Below are positions 1 through 6,998 of a stretch of 16,660 nt of DNA, piece by piece. The stretch comes from Rhodobiaceae bacterium (GTDB lineage Bacteria > Pseudomonadota > Alphaproteobacteria > Parvibaculales > Parvibaculaceae). The stretch lies in NCBI GenBank assembly GCA_027352645.1, contig DAIEIL010000018.1, positions 1-16,660 of the forward strand, read 5' to 3'. A model generated the notes under the pieces. It saw nothing but the letters and a program-made list of their open reading frames with translations, was not told where the DNA came from and made no database searches. The first letter of the stretch is position 1. Each line of letters begins with the position of its first letter. A program made the position numbers and the translations under genes.

Positions 1-134
1 AAATCGGCGAGCTTCTTCGCCGGATCGACAATGCCTTCGACTTCGAGGCCGAGCATGGTCAGGCGCTCGGCGATCTCGTCGAGCGTCGCGTCGGTTTCGA
101 GATGATCCTTCAGCCAGGAGAGTGTGAACTTCAC
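1..134 (-). CDS. pheT: Phenylalanyl-tRNA synthetase beta subunit, N-terminal part (cut by window edge)
   Basis: The first 44 codons of PheT are present; the rest lies beyond the left edge. PheT is the large subunit of the cytoplasmic (alpha-beta)2 enzyme that charges tRNA-Phe. The N-terminus begins (V/M)KFTLSWLKDHLE and continues with a MLGLEVEG segment, which is the characteristic start of bacterial PheT. The start is a GTG at 134-132 that overlaps the pheS stop codon as GTGA, so the two subunits are probably translationally coupled, as expected for an equimolar complex. Being directly behind pheS makes the call secure. The catalytic-like, B5 and anticodon-binding domains cannot be judged from this fragment. 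Confidence 0.93.
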   Translation of the reverse strand, partial: MKFTLSWLKDHLETDATLDEIAERLTMLGLEVEGIVDPAKKLAD

Positions 135-1225
135 GACGTGAGCCCTCCCGCGAGCGTCGGCACATCGAGCGCCGAGAAACCATAATGGCGCAGCCAGCGC
201 AGATCGCTCTCAAAGAAGGCGCGCAAATCAGGAATGCCGTATTTCAGCATCGCAAGCCGGTCGAGGCCCATGCCGAAGGCGAAGCCCTGATAGCGCTCGG
301 GATCGATACCCGCCGCCTTCAGCACATTCGGATGGACCATGCCGCAGCCGAGAATTTCGAGCCAGTCATTGCCCTCGCCGATGCGGATCTCGTTGCCGAG
401 ACGCGCGCAGCGCACATCGACTTCCATCGACGGCTCGGTGAAGGGGAAGAAGCTCGGGCGCATGCGAAGCTCGACGCCTTCAACCTCGAAGAAGGCGCGG
501 AGGAATTCTTCCAGCGTCCATTTGAGATGGCCGAGATGCGTCGTCTCGTCGATGACGAGGCCTTCGATCTGATGAAACTGCGGCGTATGCGTCTGGTCGC
601 TGTCGCAGCGATAGGTGCGGCCGGGGCAGACGAAACGGAAAGGCGGCTTGCCCTTTTCCATGGTGCGGACCTGCACCGGGCTTGTATGCGTGCGCAGCAG
701 CGGTCGCGAACCGTCCGCGCGGGGCTCGAAATAAAAGGTGTCGTGCATCTCGCGCGCGGGATGGCCTTCGGGGAAATTGAGCGAAGTGAAGTTGTAATGG
801 TCGCTCTCGATGTCCGGGCCCTGCTCAACCGAGAAGCCCATATCGGCGAAGACCGCAACGACTTCATCCCAGACCTGGGAGAGCGGATGGATGCGGCCCG
901 CCTCGATGGCGCTTTCGCGCAGCGGCAGCGTGACGTCGATCTTCTCACTCGCAAGCCGCGTTTCGAGCGCGGCTTCGGCCAGCGCCGTCTTGCGCGTGGC
1001 CAACGCGTCGGCGAGGCGATCCTTGAGACCGTTCAGAAGCGGCCCCATGGTCTTGCGTTCCTCGGGGCTCATGGAGCCGAGGCCCTTCATCAGCTCGGAT
1101 ACGCGGCCCTTCTTGCCGAGCGCGGCAACGCGCACGTCTTCAAGCACACGCTCTTCCACCGCGTCAGCGATGGCGGCGAGGAAATCCGCCTCGAGCTTTT
1201 CGACTTCCGATTGAATGTCCGTCAT
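131..1225 (-). CDS. pheS: Phenylalanyl-tRNA synthetase alpha subunit
   Basis: PheS is the catalytic class II subunit of phenylalanyl-tRNA synthetase. The 364-residue protein has the N-terminal coiled-coil region (about 1-95) and then the catalytic core. The core shows a GPDIESDHYNFTSLNFPEGHP block (about 137-156), the motif 2 region with GRTYRCDSDQTHTPQFHQIEG (about 202-222), RPSFFPFTEPSMEVDV (about 256-271), and motif 3 FGMGLDRLAML (about 317-327). The reading frame stays open upstream to a GTG at 1318. I chose the ATG at 1225 because a GAGAAGG ribosome binding site lies just before it and family members begin near this point. It lies 175 bp downstream of rplT and overlaps pheT by 4 bp. The rplT-pheS gap holds a hairpin (1321-1355). 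Confidence 0.97.
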   Translation of the reverse strand: MTDIQSEVEKLEADFLAAIADAVEERVLEDVRVAALGKKGRVSELMKGLGSMSPEERKTMGPLLNGLKDRLADALATRKTALAEAALETRLASEKIDVTLPLRESAIEAGRIHPLSQVWDEVVAVFADMGFSVEQGPDIESDHYNFTSLNFPEGHPAREMHDTFYFEPRADGSRPLLRTHTSPVQVRTMEKGKPPFRFVCPGRTYRCDSDQTHTPQFHQIEGLVIDETTHLGHLKWTLEEFLRAFFEVEGVELRMRPSFFPFTEPSMEVDVRCARLGNEIRIGEGNDWLEILGCGMVHPNVLKAAGIDPERYQGFAFGMGLDRLAMLKYGIPDLRAFFESDLRWLRHYGFSALDVPTLAGGLTS

Positions 1226-1320
1226 GACCTTCTCAAGCTTCGATGTTCCGCCATTCGCCGGGATGTAACCGCAGGAGCGAGGGGGAACAGAAGTGAGAGA
1301 TCGACGATCCGCCCTCACCC

Positions 1321-1355
1321 CGGGAAGGCCCGCGCTATGACAGCGCGGGGTCCCG
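1321..1355 (-). other. Imperfect hairpin in the rplT-pheS intergenic region
   Basis: Read on the transcribed strand, arms CCCGCGCT and AGCGCGGG pair perfectly around a GTCAT loop. A second outer stem, CGGGA with TCCCG, extends it across a small asymmetric internal loop. No T-tract follows, so this is not a standard intrinsic terminator. It could be an RNA-processing site or a weak attenuator between the ribosomal protein and synthetase genes. No Phe-rich leader peptide was found in the gap, which argues against pheM-type attenuation. The structure is seen; the role is unknown. Confidence 0.45.
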
Positions 1356-1400
1356 ACGGGTGTACCGGCCCTGAACGGTCAGGTAAAGCGGCAGCGGCTC

Positions 1401-1757
1401 TTAAGCGAGAGCGGCCTGCGCCTTTTCGACCAGGGCCTTGAAGGCCTCAGGCTCGTGGATGGCGAGATCGGAGAGCACCTTGCGGTCGACTTCGATGCCA
1501 GCCTTGCTGAGGCCATCGATAAATCGGCCATAGGTCAGGCCCAGCTCGCGGACACCGGCGTTGATGCGCTGGATCCAGAGCGAGCGGAAATTGCGCTTCC
1601 TGGTGCGACGATCGCGATAGGCGTACTGGCCGGCCTTCTCGACCGCCTGATTCGCCGTACGGAATGTATTCTTGCGACGGCCGTAATAGCCCTTCGCCTT
1701 CTTGATCACTTTGCGGTGACGAGCGTGGGTGGTTACACCCCTTTTGACGCGCGACAT
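1401..1757 (-). CDS. rplT: 50S ribosomal protein L20
   Basis: L20 binds 23S rRNA early in 50S subunit assembly and, in several bacteria, represses its own operon. The 118-residue length is exactly usual for the family. The N-terminus (SRVKRGVTTHARHRKVIKKAKGY) is the basic extended tail, followed by the conserved NTFRTANQAVEKAGQYAYRDRR and LWIQRINAGVRELGLTYGRFIDGL blocks. AAGGAG precedes the ATG at a good distance. It sits 29 bp after rpmI and 175 bp before pheS on the same strand, the standard rpmI-rplT-pheST order. The likely regulatory structure is in the rpmI leader. Confidence 0.98.
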   Translation of the reverse strand: MSRVKRGVTTHARHRKVIKKAKGYYGRRKNTFRTANQAVEKAGQYAYRDRRTRKRNFRSLWIQRINAGVRELGLTYGRFIDGLSKAGIEVDRKVLSDLAIHEPEAFKALVEKAQAALA

Positions 1758-1786
1758 GGTTCGAGCTCCTTACAGATTGTTCCGGT

Positions 1787-1987
1787 TCACGCGTTGGGCA
1801 TGAAGAATTTCAAGACGCGCGCCGTATCGACGTCCGCCATGATGGTCGTGCCCCGCTTGTTGCGGATCTGCTTGTTCGTCCGCTTGATCATGCCGTGGCG
1901 CTTTGCCGTCTGGCCGCGTTTGATCTTGCCGGATGCGGTGAGCCTGAAGCGCTTCTTGGTCCCGCTTTTGGTCTTCAACTTGGGCAT
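1787..1987 (-). CDS. rpmI: 50S ribosomal protein L35
   Basis: L35 is a small basic protein of the large ribosomal subunit. The 66-residue protein opens with MPKLKTKSGTKKRF, then LTASGKIKRGQTAKRHGMI, all typical of the family. An AAGGAG ribosome binding site (1999-1994) lies six bases before the ATG. It is the first gene of the rpmI-rplT-pheST run. Its 5' leader (about 2053-2008) folds strongly, and a sigma70-like promoter is visible at 2144-2117. Unlike the common infC-rpmI-rplT order, infC is not upstream here; it lies about 5 kb to the right. Confidence 0.98.
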   Translation of the reverse strand: MPKLKTKSGTKKRFRLTASGKIKRGQTAKRHGMIKRTNKQIRNKRGTTIMADVDTARVLKFFMPNA

Positions 1988-2007
1988 TTTGCACTCCTTA
2001 ATAGGTG

Positions 2008-2053
2008 GGCTCCGTTCGCTGAAGACCTTGATATCTCAAGGAAAAACGGAGCC
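2008..2053 (-). promoter_or_regulatory. Structured mRNA leader of rpmI-rplT, candidate r-protein operator
   Basis: On the transcript strand, GGCTCCGTT (2053-2045) pairs perfectly with AACGGAGCC (2016-2008). Inside this 9-bp stem a second stem, CCTTGA (2041-2036) with TCAAGG (2031-2026), closes a GATA tetraloop. A 3-nt bulge lies on the 5' side and a 9-nt TCTTCAGCG strand on the 3' side. The base of the outer stem ends eight nucleotides before the AAGGAG of rpmI. The L20 operon is known to be autoregulated through leader RNA in other bacterial groups, so an autogenous L20 site is a reasonable inference. I have not matched it to a known family. Confidence 0.6.
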
Positions 2054-2116
2054 AGTCTAGGCTTTTCGGATCGCCACGGCATGCCCTTCATGGCCGGGCG
2101 GTCCCGAAGGCGCGGA

Positions 2117-2144
2117 TTTATAAGGGAAAAAGGCCGAAGGTCAA
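2117..2144 (-). promoter_or_regulatory. Sigma70-like promoter of the rpmI-rplT-pheST operon
   Basis: On the minus strand TTGACC (2144-2139) and TATAAA (2122-2117) are separated by 16 bp. Transcription from it would start near 2110 and give a leader of about 120 nt that includes the folded element at 2008-2053. It is the best match to the consensus in the 205-bp gap between rpmI and the divergent amn gene. Prediction only. Confidence 0.6.
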
Positions 2145-2192
2145 GGTCCGAACGGCTCGACGGGGCCGGCGCCGGGACCTAATCTTTCAACC

Positions 2193-3674
2193 ATGACGAT
2201 ACCAGTGCCCCCTGCCCATCCCGCCCGCGACCTCGAAACCTTCACCGACGCCGACGCCGCGCTCGCCCGCATCCGGGAAATCTATGAGCGATCCGCCGCC
2301 GAGGTGCGCGGCCGCTTCACCGCCTTCGCCAAGGGCGAGCGCAGCGGACAGTCCACGCGGGAGGCCTGCTACCCCTATCTCGGGCTGACGGTCGCGCCAG
2401 AAAACCTCGTTTACGACAGCCGCCCCTCCTGGGGCACGCTGGCCTATCCGGGCAGCTTCGGGACGACCCTGACCCGGCCCGACCTTTTCGCCGATTATTA
2501 CCGCGCCCAGATCGCGCGCCTCATCGACTATCACAAGGTGCCGGTGAGCGTCGGCATATCGCTCAGGCCGATCCCGCTCCCCTTCGTGGTCGAGGAAGCG
2601 ACGACCGACATCGGGCCGGAAGACGTCCGCGCGCTCGGCGCTGTCTTCGCGCTGCCCGATCTCGCCCATGTGGACGATGCGGTGGCAAACGGCACGCACC
2701 GGCCGGCGGAGGGTACGCCGCGGCCGCTGTCGCTCTTCTCCGCCGAGCGCGTCGACCTCGCCGTGCAGCGCCTCCACCACTACACGGGCACGGCAGCGGA
2801 GCATTTCCAGCGCTTCGTCCTCTTCACCAATTACCAGCGCTATGTGGACGAGTTCTCCGCGCTCGGACGCCGCCTGGTCGCGGATGGCGGCGGCGATGAA
2901 AACTACATCCGCTTCGTCGAGCCGGGCGATATCGTGCAGGAACTTGGGCAGGCGCCGGAAGGCGAAGCGCTCGCCCAACGCGCCCTGCCGCAAATGCCCG
3001 CCTATCACCTCGTGCGCGAGGACAGGCTCGGCATCACGCTGGTGAATATCGGCGTCGGGCCCGCCAATGCGAAGACCATCACCGATCACCTCGCGGTGCT
3101 GCGTCCCCATTGCTGGCTGATGATCGGCCATTGCGGGGGCCTGAGGCGTTCACAGCAGCTCGGCGACTATGTGCTCGCCCATGCCTATGTCCGCGACGAC
3201 AAGGTGCTCGATCAGGATCTTCCGCCCTTCGTGCCGGTGCCGCCCATCGCCGAAGTGCAGGTGGCGCTACAGGAGGCGGTGGAGCGCGTGACGGGCCTCG
3301 AGCCGCCCGAACTCAAGACGCGCATGCGAACCGGCACCGTCGTCTCCACCGACAACCGCAACTGGGAACTTCGTTACGAGGAACTCTATACGCGCTTCAA
3401 CCAATCGCGCGCGGTGGCGATCGACATGGAAAGCGCCACCGTCGCGGCCAACGGCTTCCGCCTGCGCGTGCCTTATGGAACGTTGCTCTGCGTCTCCGAC
3501 AAGCCGATGCATGGCGAGATCAAGCTGCGCGGCATGGCCAATGCCTTCTACCGGCAGCGCGTCAGCCAGCATCTTTCCATCGGCATTGAAGCGATCAGGC
3601 TTATTCGCGAGCGCGGCGTCGATGAACTTCATTCGCGCAAGCTCAGAAGCTTCGACGAGCCGGCCTTTAGATAG
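2193..3674 (+). CDS. amn: AMP nucleosidase
   Basis: Amn hydrolyses AMP to adenine and ribose 5-phosphate in the cytoplasm and helps control adenylate levels. The 493-residue length agrees with the family (E. coli about 484). The N-terminal Amn-specific domain includes CYPYLGLTVAPENLVYDSRPSWGTLAYPGSFGTTLTRPDLF (about 59-98). The C-terminal nucleoside-phosphorylase-fold domain has VNIGVGPANAKTITDHL (about 284-300), IGHCGGLR (about 311-318), DMESATVA (about 411-418) and SDKPMHGEIK (about 435-444), which holds the expected catalytic Asp. No clear Shine-Dalgarno precedes the ATG, but homology starts near it. It is divergent from rpmI and converges on the lipoprotein gene 14 bp downstream. Confidence is high from the whole-length resemblance. 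Confidence 0.95.
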   Translation: MTIPVPPAHPARDLETFTDADAALARIREIYERSAAEVRGRFTAFAKGERSGQSTREACYPYLGLTVAPENLVYDSRPSWGTLAYPGSFGTTLTRPDLFADYYRAQIARLIDYHKVPVSVGISLRPIPLPFVVEEATTDIGPEDVRALGAVFALPDLAHVDDAVANGTHRPAEGTPRPLSLFSAERVDLAVQRLHHYTGTAAEHFQRFVLFTNYQRYVDEFSALGRRLVADGGGDENYIRFVEPGDIVQELGQAPEGEALAQRALPQMPAYHLVREDRLGITLVNIGVGPANAKTITDHLAVLRPHCWLMIGHCGGLRRSQQLGDYVLAHAYVRDDKVLDQDLPPFVPVPPIAEVQVALQEAVERVTGLEPPELKTRMRTGTVVSTDNRNWELRYEELYTRFNQSRAVAIDMESATVAANGFRLRVPYGTLLCVSDKPMHGEIKLRGMANAFYRQRVSQHLSIGIEAIRLIRERGVDELHSRKLRSFDEPAFR

Positions 3675-3688
3675 AGATCCGCCGGGAG

Positions 3689-4105
3689 TCACGGGCGCGG
3701 GCGACGCATCGGTGGTGCGCTTCCGGGTCCGGGGCCCGTCCTGGGACCGGAATGCATTCCGGAGCCGGGTCCGTGGTCCATTGGGCCGGGCCCGCCATGA
3801 GGCCTACCGCCGCCATCATGGTGCCAGTCCGGCCGGGGTCTGTGGCCGTCGCCGAAATTATGCGGCTCGCCATGCCACGGACCGCGATAATAAGGCCGCG
3901 GACGCCAATACCGGTGCGGAGCGTCATAATAATAGAACGAGCCGCTCACATAGCCGGGGGCGTAATAGCCGGGGCCATAATAATAGGGCCCATAATATTC
4001 GTAGGCATATTCGTCCGGCCCGACGGGATAGGCCACGCAACCGGCCAGTCCCATGCCGAGCCCCGCAAGCGCCGCCCAGCTCGCAAGCTTCAAATATCTG
4101 CGCAT
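3689..4105 (-). CDS. Small Tyr/Gly/Pro/His-rich lipoprotein, function unknown
   Basis: The 138-residue protein has a basic start, a hydrophobic stretch and a LAGC lipobox, so it is predicted to be exported and lipidated at Cys22 or so. The mature part is low complexity. A Tyr-Gly-Pro segment (EYAYEYYGPYYYGPGYYAPGY-like, about 32-53) passes into a Trp/Arg/His-rich middle and a Gly-Pro-His tail ending in Pro/Arg. No catalytic domain is visible. Such tails occur in envelope-associated lipoproteins of alphaproteobacteria, but the role is not known. GGAG precedes the ATG. A sigma-EcfG-like element may lie upstream (4142-4167). It converges with amn at a gap of 14 bp and follows the LLM monooxygenase gene on the same strand after 101 bp. 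Confidence 0.8.
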   Translation of the reverse strand: MRRYLKLASWAALAGLGMGLAGCVAYPVGPDEYAYEYYGPYYYGPGYYAPGYVSGSFYYYDAPHRYWRPRPYYRGPWHGEPHNFGDGHRPRPDWHHDGGGRPHGGPGPMDHGPGSGMHSGPRTGPGPGSAPPMRRPRP

Positions 4106-4141
4106 GACTGCACTCCATTCCCCACCGGCCCGTCCTGACAG

Positions 4142-4167
4142 AACGAACCGGGACGCTGAAAGGTTTC
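4142..4167 (-). promoter_or_regulatory. Possible EcfG-type stress promoter for the lipoprotein gene
   Basis: On the minus strand GAAAC (4167-4163) and CGTT (4145-4142) are separated by 17 bp. This differs at one position from the GGAAC-N16/17-CGTT pattern used by the alphaproteobacterial general stress sigma factor. The short motif can occur by chance, and the -35 half overlaps a CACGCGCGTG palindrome. Weak prediction. Confidence 0.25.
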
Positions 4168-4206
4168 ACGCGCGTGTGCCGATTTCCCGGTGCCGTGAGG
4201 CGCGGT

Positions 4207-5454
4207 CTATTCCGCGGGCGCAGTCTGGTTCACCTGTGCTTTGGCGACGGATGCCTTGACGACCGGAATCTCGTCATCGGCCAACGGCTTCATCCAGTTC
4301 TTCCGCGCCAGTGCCGCTTCGATATAGGGCGCGAGTTCGCGCGCCTTGCGCTCCTCGCGGGCGGCCACTTCGGCCTTGAACTCCGGCATCACTTCGGCGG
4401 CGAAGAGTTCGAGCGACTCGCAGATATGCTCATGGCGATTGCGACCCGCCTGCTGCATGAAGATCACCTGATCGACGCCTGCATTCTGGAAGGCCCTGAG
4501 ATGCGCGCGCATGTCGTCCGGCGTGCCGATACCGGTGGCGATGGCATCGGCGCGGGCTGCAGCGTCGATCACTTCCTGTGTGCGGTTGCCGCGCGCCTTG
4601 AGGTAATCGCCCCACATGTCGGTACGGCCCGGCACCGTGTCATGCGCAACGAGCGCGTTGAGCGCATAGCCGAAGAACTCGAAGCCCTCATGGCCGCGCC
4701 GGATCGCCTCGGCGCGATCGTGATGCACCGAGAAGTTCGAAACCATGGCGATGTTGGCGTTCACCGAATGGCCCAGCGGCACACATTGCTCCGACTTGAT
4801 GATGCCGTAATAGATTTCCGACCACAACTCCGCTTCCTTCGGATCGACGAAGGAAAAGGCCAGCGCGCCGAGGCCGAGGGAGGCCGCGACCTTGATCGTG
4901 TCGCGATTGGTGCAAGCCATCCACATCGGCGGATGGGGGTTCTGCACCGGCTTCGGCAGCACGTTGCGGCAAGGCATCGAGAAATATTTGCCCTCGTAGC
5001 CCGGATAGGGATCGAGCGCCATCATGTTGGCGATCTGCTCGCCCGCCTCGATCGCCATGGCGCGTTTCTCCCGCGCAGGGATATTGAAGCCGCCGAGTTC
5101 GAGTCTCGTCGCGCCTTCGCCGATGCCGAATTCGACGCGTCCATTCGAAATGATATCGAGCGTCGCAAGACCCTCCGCTGTACGGGCGGGGTGATTGTAG
5201 TTCGGGATCACCTGACGAATGCCGTGGCCGATCCTGATGCGCGACGTCCGCGCGGCGGCTGCGGCAAGAAATACTTCGGGTGCGGATGAATGTGAATATT
5301 CGTCGAGGAAGTGATGCTCAACTTCCCACGCATGGTCGTAGCCGAGCCTGTCTGCGAGCACGAGCTGGTCCAGCGCCTCATGAAAAAGCCGGGCTTCGTC
5401 TCCCGGCTGCCAGGGCTTGGGCAGTTGCAATTCATAGAATACGCCAAACTTCAT
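4207..5454 (-). CDS. LLM-class flavin-dependent monooxygenase (luciferase-like)
   Basis: The 415-residue protein belongs to the bacterial-luciferase-like flavin monooxygenase superfamily, which uses reduced FMN and O2 to oxidise organic substrates. It begins MKFGVFYELQLP, with LADRLGYDHAWEVEHHF (about 33-49), then RIRIGHGIRQVIPNYNHPARTAEGLATLDIISNGRVEFGIGEG (about 72-114). PPMWMACTNRDTIKVAASLGLGALAF (about 175-200) follows, and the C-terminal half is helical. The substrate cannot be told from sequence; no ring-hydroxylating, desulfurising or alkane genes lie nearby. A GGGAGG ribosome binding site precedes the ATG but can pair with an upstream complement (5458-5489). A small unknown gene lies 81 bp upstream on the same strand. 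Confidence 0.9.
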   Translation of the reverse strand: MKFGVFYELQLPKPWQPGDEARLFHEALDQLVLADRLGYDHAWEVEHHFLDEYSHSSAPEVFLAAAAARTSRIRIGHGIRQVIPNYNHPARTAEGLATLDIISNGRVEFGIGEGATRLELGGFNIPAREKRAMAIEAGEQIANMMALDPYPGYEGKYFSMPCRNVLPKPVQNPHPPMWMACTNRDTIKVAASLGLGALAFSFVDPKEAELWSEIYYGIIKSEQCVPLGHSVNANIAMVSNFSVHHDRAEAIRRGHEGFEFFGYALNALVAHDTVPGRTDMWGDYLKARGNRTQEVIDAAARADAIATGIGTPDDMRAHLRAFQNAGVDQVIFMQQAGRNRHEHICESLELFAAEVMPEFKAEVAAREERKARELAPYIEAALARKNWMKPLADDEIPVVKASVAKAQVNQTAPAE

Positions 5455-5457
5455 TCC

Positions 5458-5489
5458 ATCCTCCCGATGTTATGTTCTTTTGGGAGGAT
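5458..5489 (-). promoter_or_regulatory. Hairpin sequestering the ribosome binding site of the LLM monooxygenase
   Basis: On the transcript strand ATCCTCCC (5489-5482) is an exact complement of GGGAGGAT (5465-5458), which contains the Shine-Dalgarno and ends 3 nt before the ATG at 5454. The arms are separated by a 16-nt A-rich loop (AAAAGAACATAACATC). If it forms, the 8-bp stem hides the ribosome binding site, as in translational riboswitches or thermometers. It could instead be a DNA operator. The pairing is seen; regulation is inferred. Confidence 0.5.
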
Positions 5490-5535
5490 TATAGGCAAAG
5501 CGTGAGGCACTACGAGCGCTTCTCGCTATGGGCCG

Positions 5536-5781
5536 TCAGTTGGCGGCCCGCATGTCGGGACCGGATTGGCCATGGGTCCGCCAGGCCAATTGCCGCCGGG
5601 CGGCATCCCCGCGCATCGAGTTCGGTTCCTCGGCGACGATGCGGCGAAGCTCCTCGTCGCTCAGTCGTGTCAAATCGATCGGCCCCAGACTCGCAATGGC
5701 AGCGCGCATGGCGTGCTGGCTGTCATAGAAGGAAATTCGGCGCCGCCGTGTCAGGTGTTTCCAGAAATCCATGAGAGCCAT
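5536..5781 (-). CDS. Small hypothetical protein
   Basis: An 81-residue protein that I do not recognise. It starts MALMDFWKHLTRRRR and continues with a helical segment containing SQHAMRAAIASLGPIDLTRLSDEELRRIVAEE, then an Arg-rich end. The LSDEELRRIV segment looks like a real amphipathic helix. No signal peptide or membrane span is visible. The frame is open up to 5853. I chose the ATG at 5781 because GAGG lies nine or so bases upstream and because the extension reads as intergenic DNA. It precedes the LLM monooxygenase by 81 bp on the same strand and may be cotranscribed with it. Existence is likely but not certain. Confidence 0.6.
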   Translation of the reverse strand: MALMDFWKHLTRRRRISFYDSQHAMRAAIASLGPIDLTRLSDEELRRIVAEEPNSMRGDAARRQLAWRTHGQSGPDMRAAN

Positions 5782-5839
5782 AACCGTTGCCTCTTTCCCA
5801 TCGCCGAAGGCCCGCCCACGCGCGGGAACTCCTGGAAGC

Positions 5840-5940
5840 CCGCGCATGAACATATCTTCTGAATATATATCTAATGTTCTATATTATTTGGCAAGTGCGA
5901 AATCGTTCCACTCCATTCGATCTATAAAAGCCAATCGGGA
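5840..5940. promoter_or_regulatory. AT-rich intergenic block with inverted repeat between divergent genes
   Basis: In an otherwise GC-rich window this stretch is strongly AT-rich (for example gaatatatatctaatg and ctatattattt). GAACAT (5848-5853) and ATGTTC (5874-5879) form an inverted repeat about 20 bp apart. It lies in the gap between the small hypothetical gene (5781, leftward) and the phosphodiesterase (6022, rightward). It probably holds one or both promoters, but I cannot assign a confident -35/-10 pair. The rest of the 5782-6021 gap shows nothing else. Confidence 0.4.
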
Positions 5941-6021
5941 ACAAGCGCATCCCGCCGCTTGGCTTGGTGGAGACGATATGCTCCCCTTCATCCCCCATTT
6001 GCCCAATCATGAGCCCGCTCC

Positions 6022-6975
6022 ATGACAAAACCGCTTCAGATCGCCCATCGCGGCGGCTCCGGCCTTTGGCCTGAAAACACGATGGAAGCCTTCGAGCGCG
6101 CCATCGAGGCAGGCGCTGATGGGATCGAACTCGACGTGCATCTGAGCCGCGACGGCATTCTCGTCGTCCACCACGACGAGAGCCTGAAGCCCGCCATCGC
6201 GCGTGGGACAGACGGGAAATGGCTGGACCGCCCGACGCCGCTCATCAAGGAACTCAGCTTCGCCGAGTTGCAGACCTATGACGTGGGGCGTCTGCGCCCC
6301 GGCTCGCGCTACGGCGCGCGTTATCCGGAACAGACCTCCTTCGATGGGGCGCGCATCCCGAAGCTCGAGGATGTCTACGACCTCGTGAAACGCCGTGCGA
6401 AGCCCGGCTTCCGGCTCTATGTGGAGCTCAAGACGGCGCTTCTCGACCTCACCCAGTCGGCGGCGCCCGCGCCGCTGGCGGAAGCCGCTGTCGCGCTTGC
6501 CCGCGGCAAGGGCATGGCCGAGCAAACCACCTTCGTCTCTTTCGACTGGCGCGCGCTCGCCCATGCCAAGGCCATCGCGCCCGAGATCGGCAATGCCTTC
6601 ACGACATCTCCCTTCTTCCAGATCGACCCCGCCGACGCTTCGGCCTCGCGGGATGCAGCAGGTTCTGAAGATGCGGCGATGCGCAAAGCCTCCGCGGAAG
6701 GCGCCGATTTCTTCGCAGGCTTCGACTGGCGGGCCCAGCAGGGCGCGGGCTTTGCCGAGAGGCTTCTCAAGGCCATCGCCGCCGGGCCGGCCAATGGCTG
6801 GTTCGCATGGTATGGCGACGTAACGGCGGAAACGGCAGCGCTCGCGAAATCGCTGGGCCTCGAGGTTTCATGCTGGACGGTGGACGCGGCAGACGACATG
6901 CGACGCCTCGCCGATGTCGGCATAGACGGGATCCTCACCGACAGGCCGGACGTGCTCAAGGCGACGCTCGGCTGA
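6022..6975 (+). CDS. Glycerophosphodiester phosphodiesterase, cytoplasmic type
   Basis: The enzyme hydrolyses glycerophosphodiesters to sn-glycerol 3-phosphate and an alcohol. The 317-residue protein is a single GDPD TIM barrel with no signal peptide, so a cytoplasmic UgpQ-like role is likely. The signature elements are present: AHRG (about 8-11), PENT (about 17-20), E36 and D38 in IELDVHLSRDG, VVHHDE (about 48-53), and LYVELKT around residue 135 with the metal-ligand Glu. The end, CWTVDAADDMRRLADVGIDGILTDRPD, is also classic. No strong Shine-Dalgarno is visible before the ATG. It has no transporter partner here and ends 89 bp before the convergent infC. Confidence 0.93.
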   Translation: MTKPLQIAHRGGSGLWPENTMEAFERAIEAGADGIELDVHLSRDGILVVHHDESLKPAIARGTDGKWLDRPTPLIKELSFAELQTYDVGRLRPGSRYGARYPEQTSFDGARIPKLEDVYDLVKRRAKPGFRLYVELKTALLDLTQSAAPAPLAEAAVALARGKGMAEQTTFVSFDWRALAHAKAIAPEIGNAFTTSPFFQIDPADASASRDAAGSEDAAMRKASAEGADFFAGFDWRAQQGAGFAERLLKAIAAGPANGWFAWYGDVTAETAALAKSLGLEVSCWTVDAADDMRRLADVGIDGILTDRPDVLKATLG

Positions 6976-6998
6976 GGCAGGAGCCGGGCTGGAAGCGC

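Noticed and set aside
185..1441. Long plus-strand open frame opposite pheS and the rplT end
   Set aside because: It is antisense to two certain genes. Its Arg/Ala/His-rich product has no recognisable domain and mirrors GC-rich codon usage.
4174..5289. 371-codon plus-strand frame opposite the LLM monooxygenase
   Set aside because: Fully antisense to a well-recognised enzyme. The composition (His/Arg/Leu-rich, no motifs) is typical of a shadow frame.
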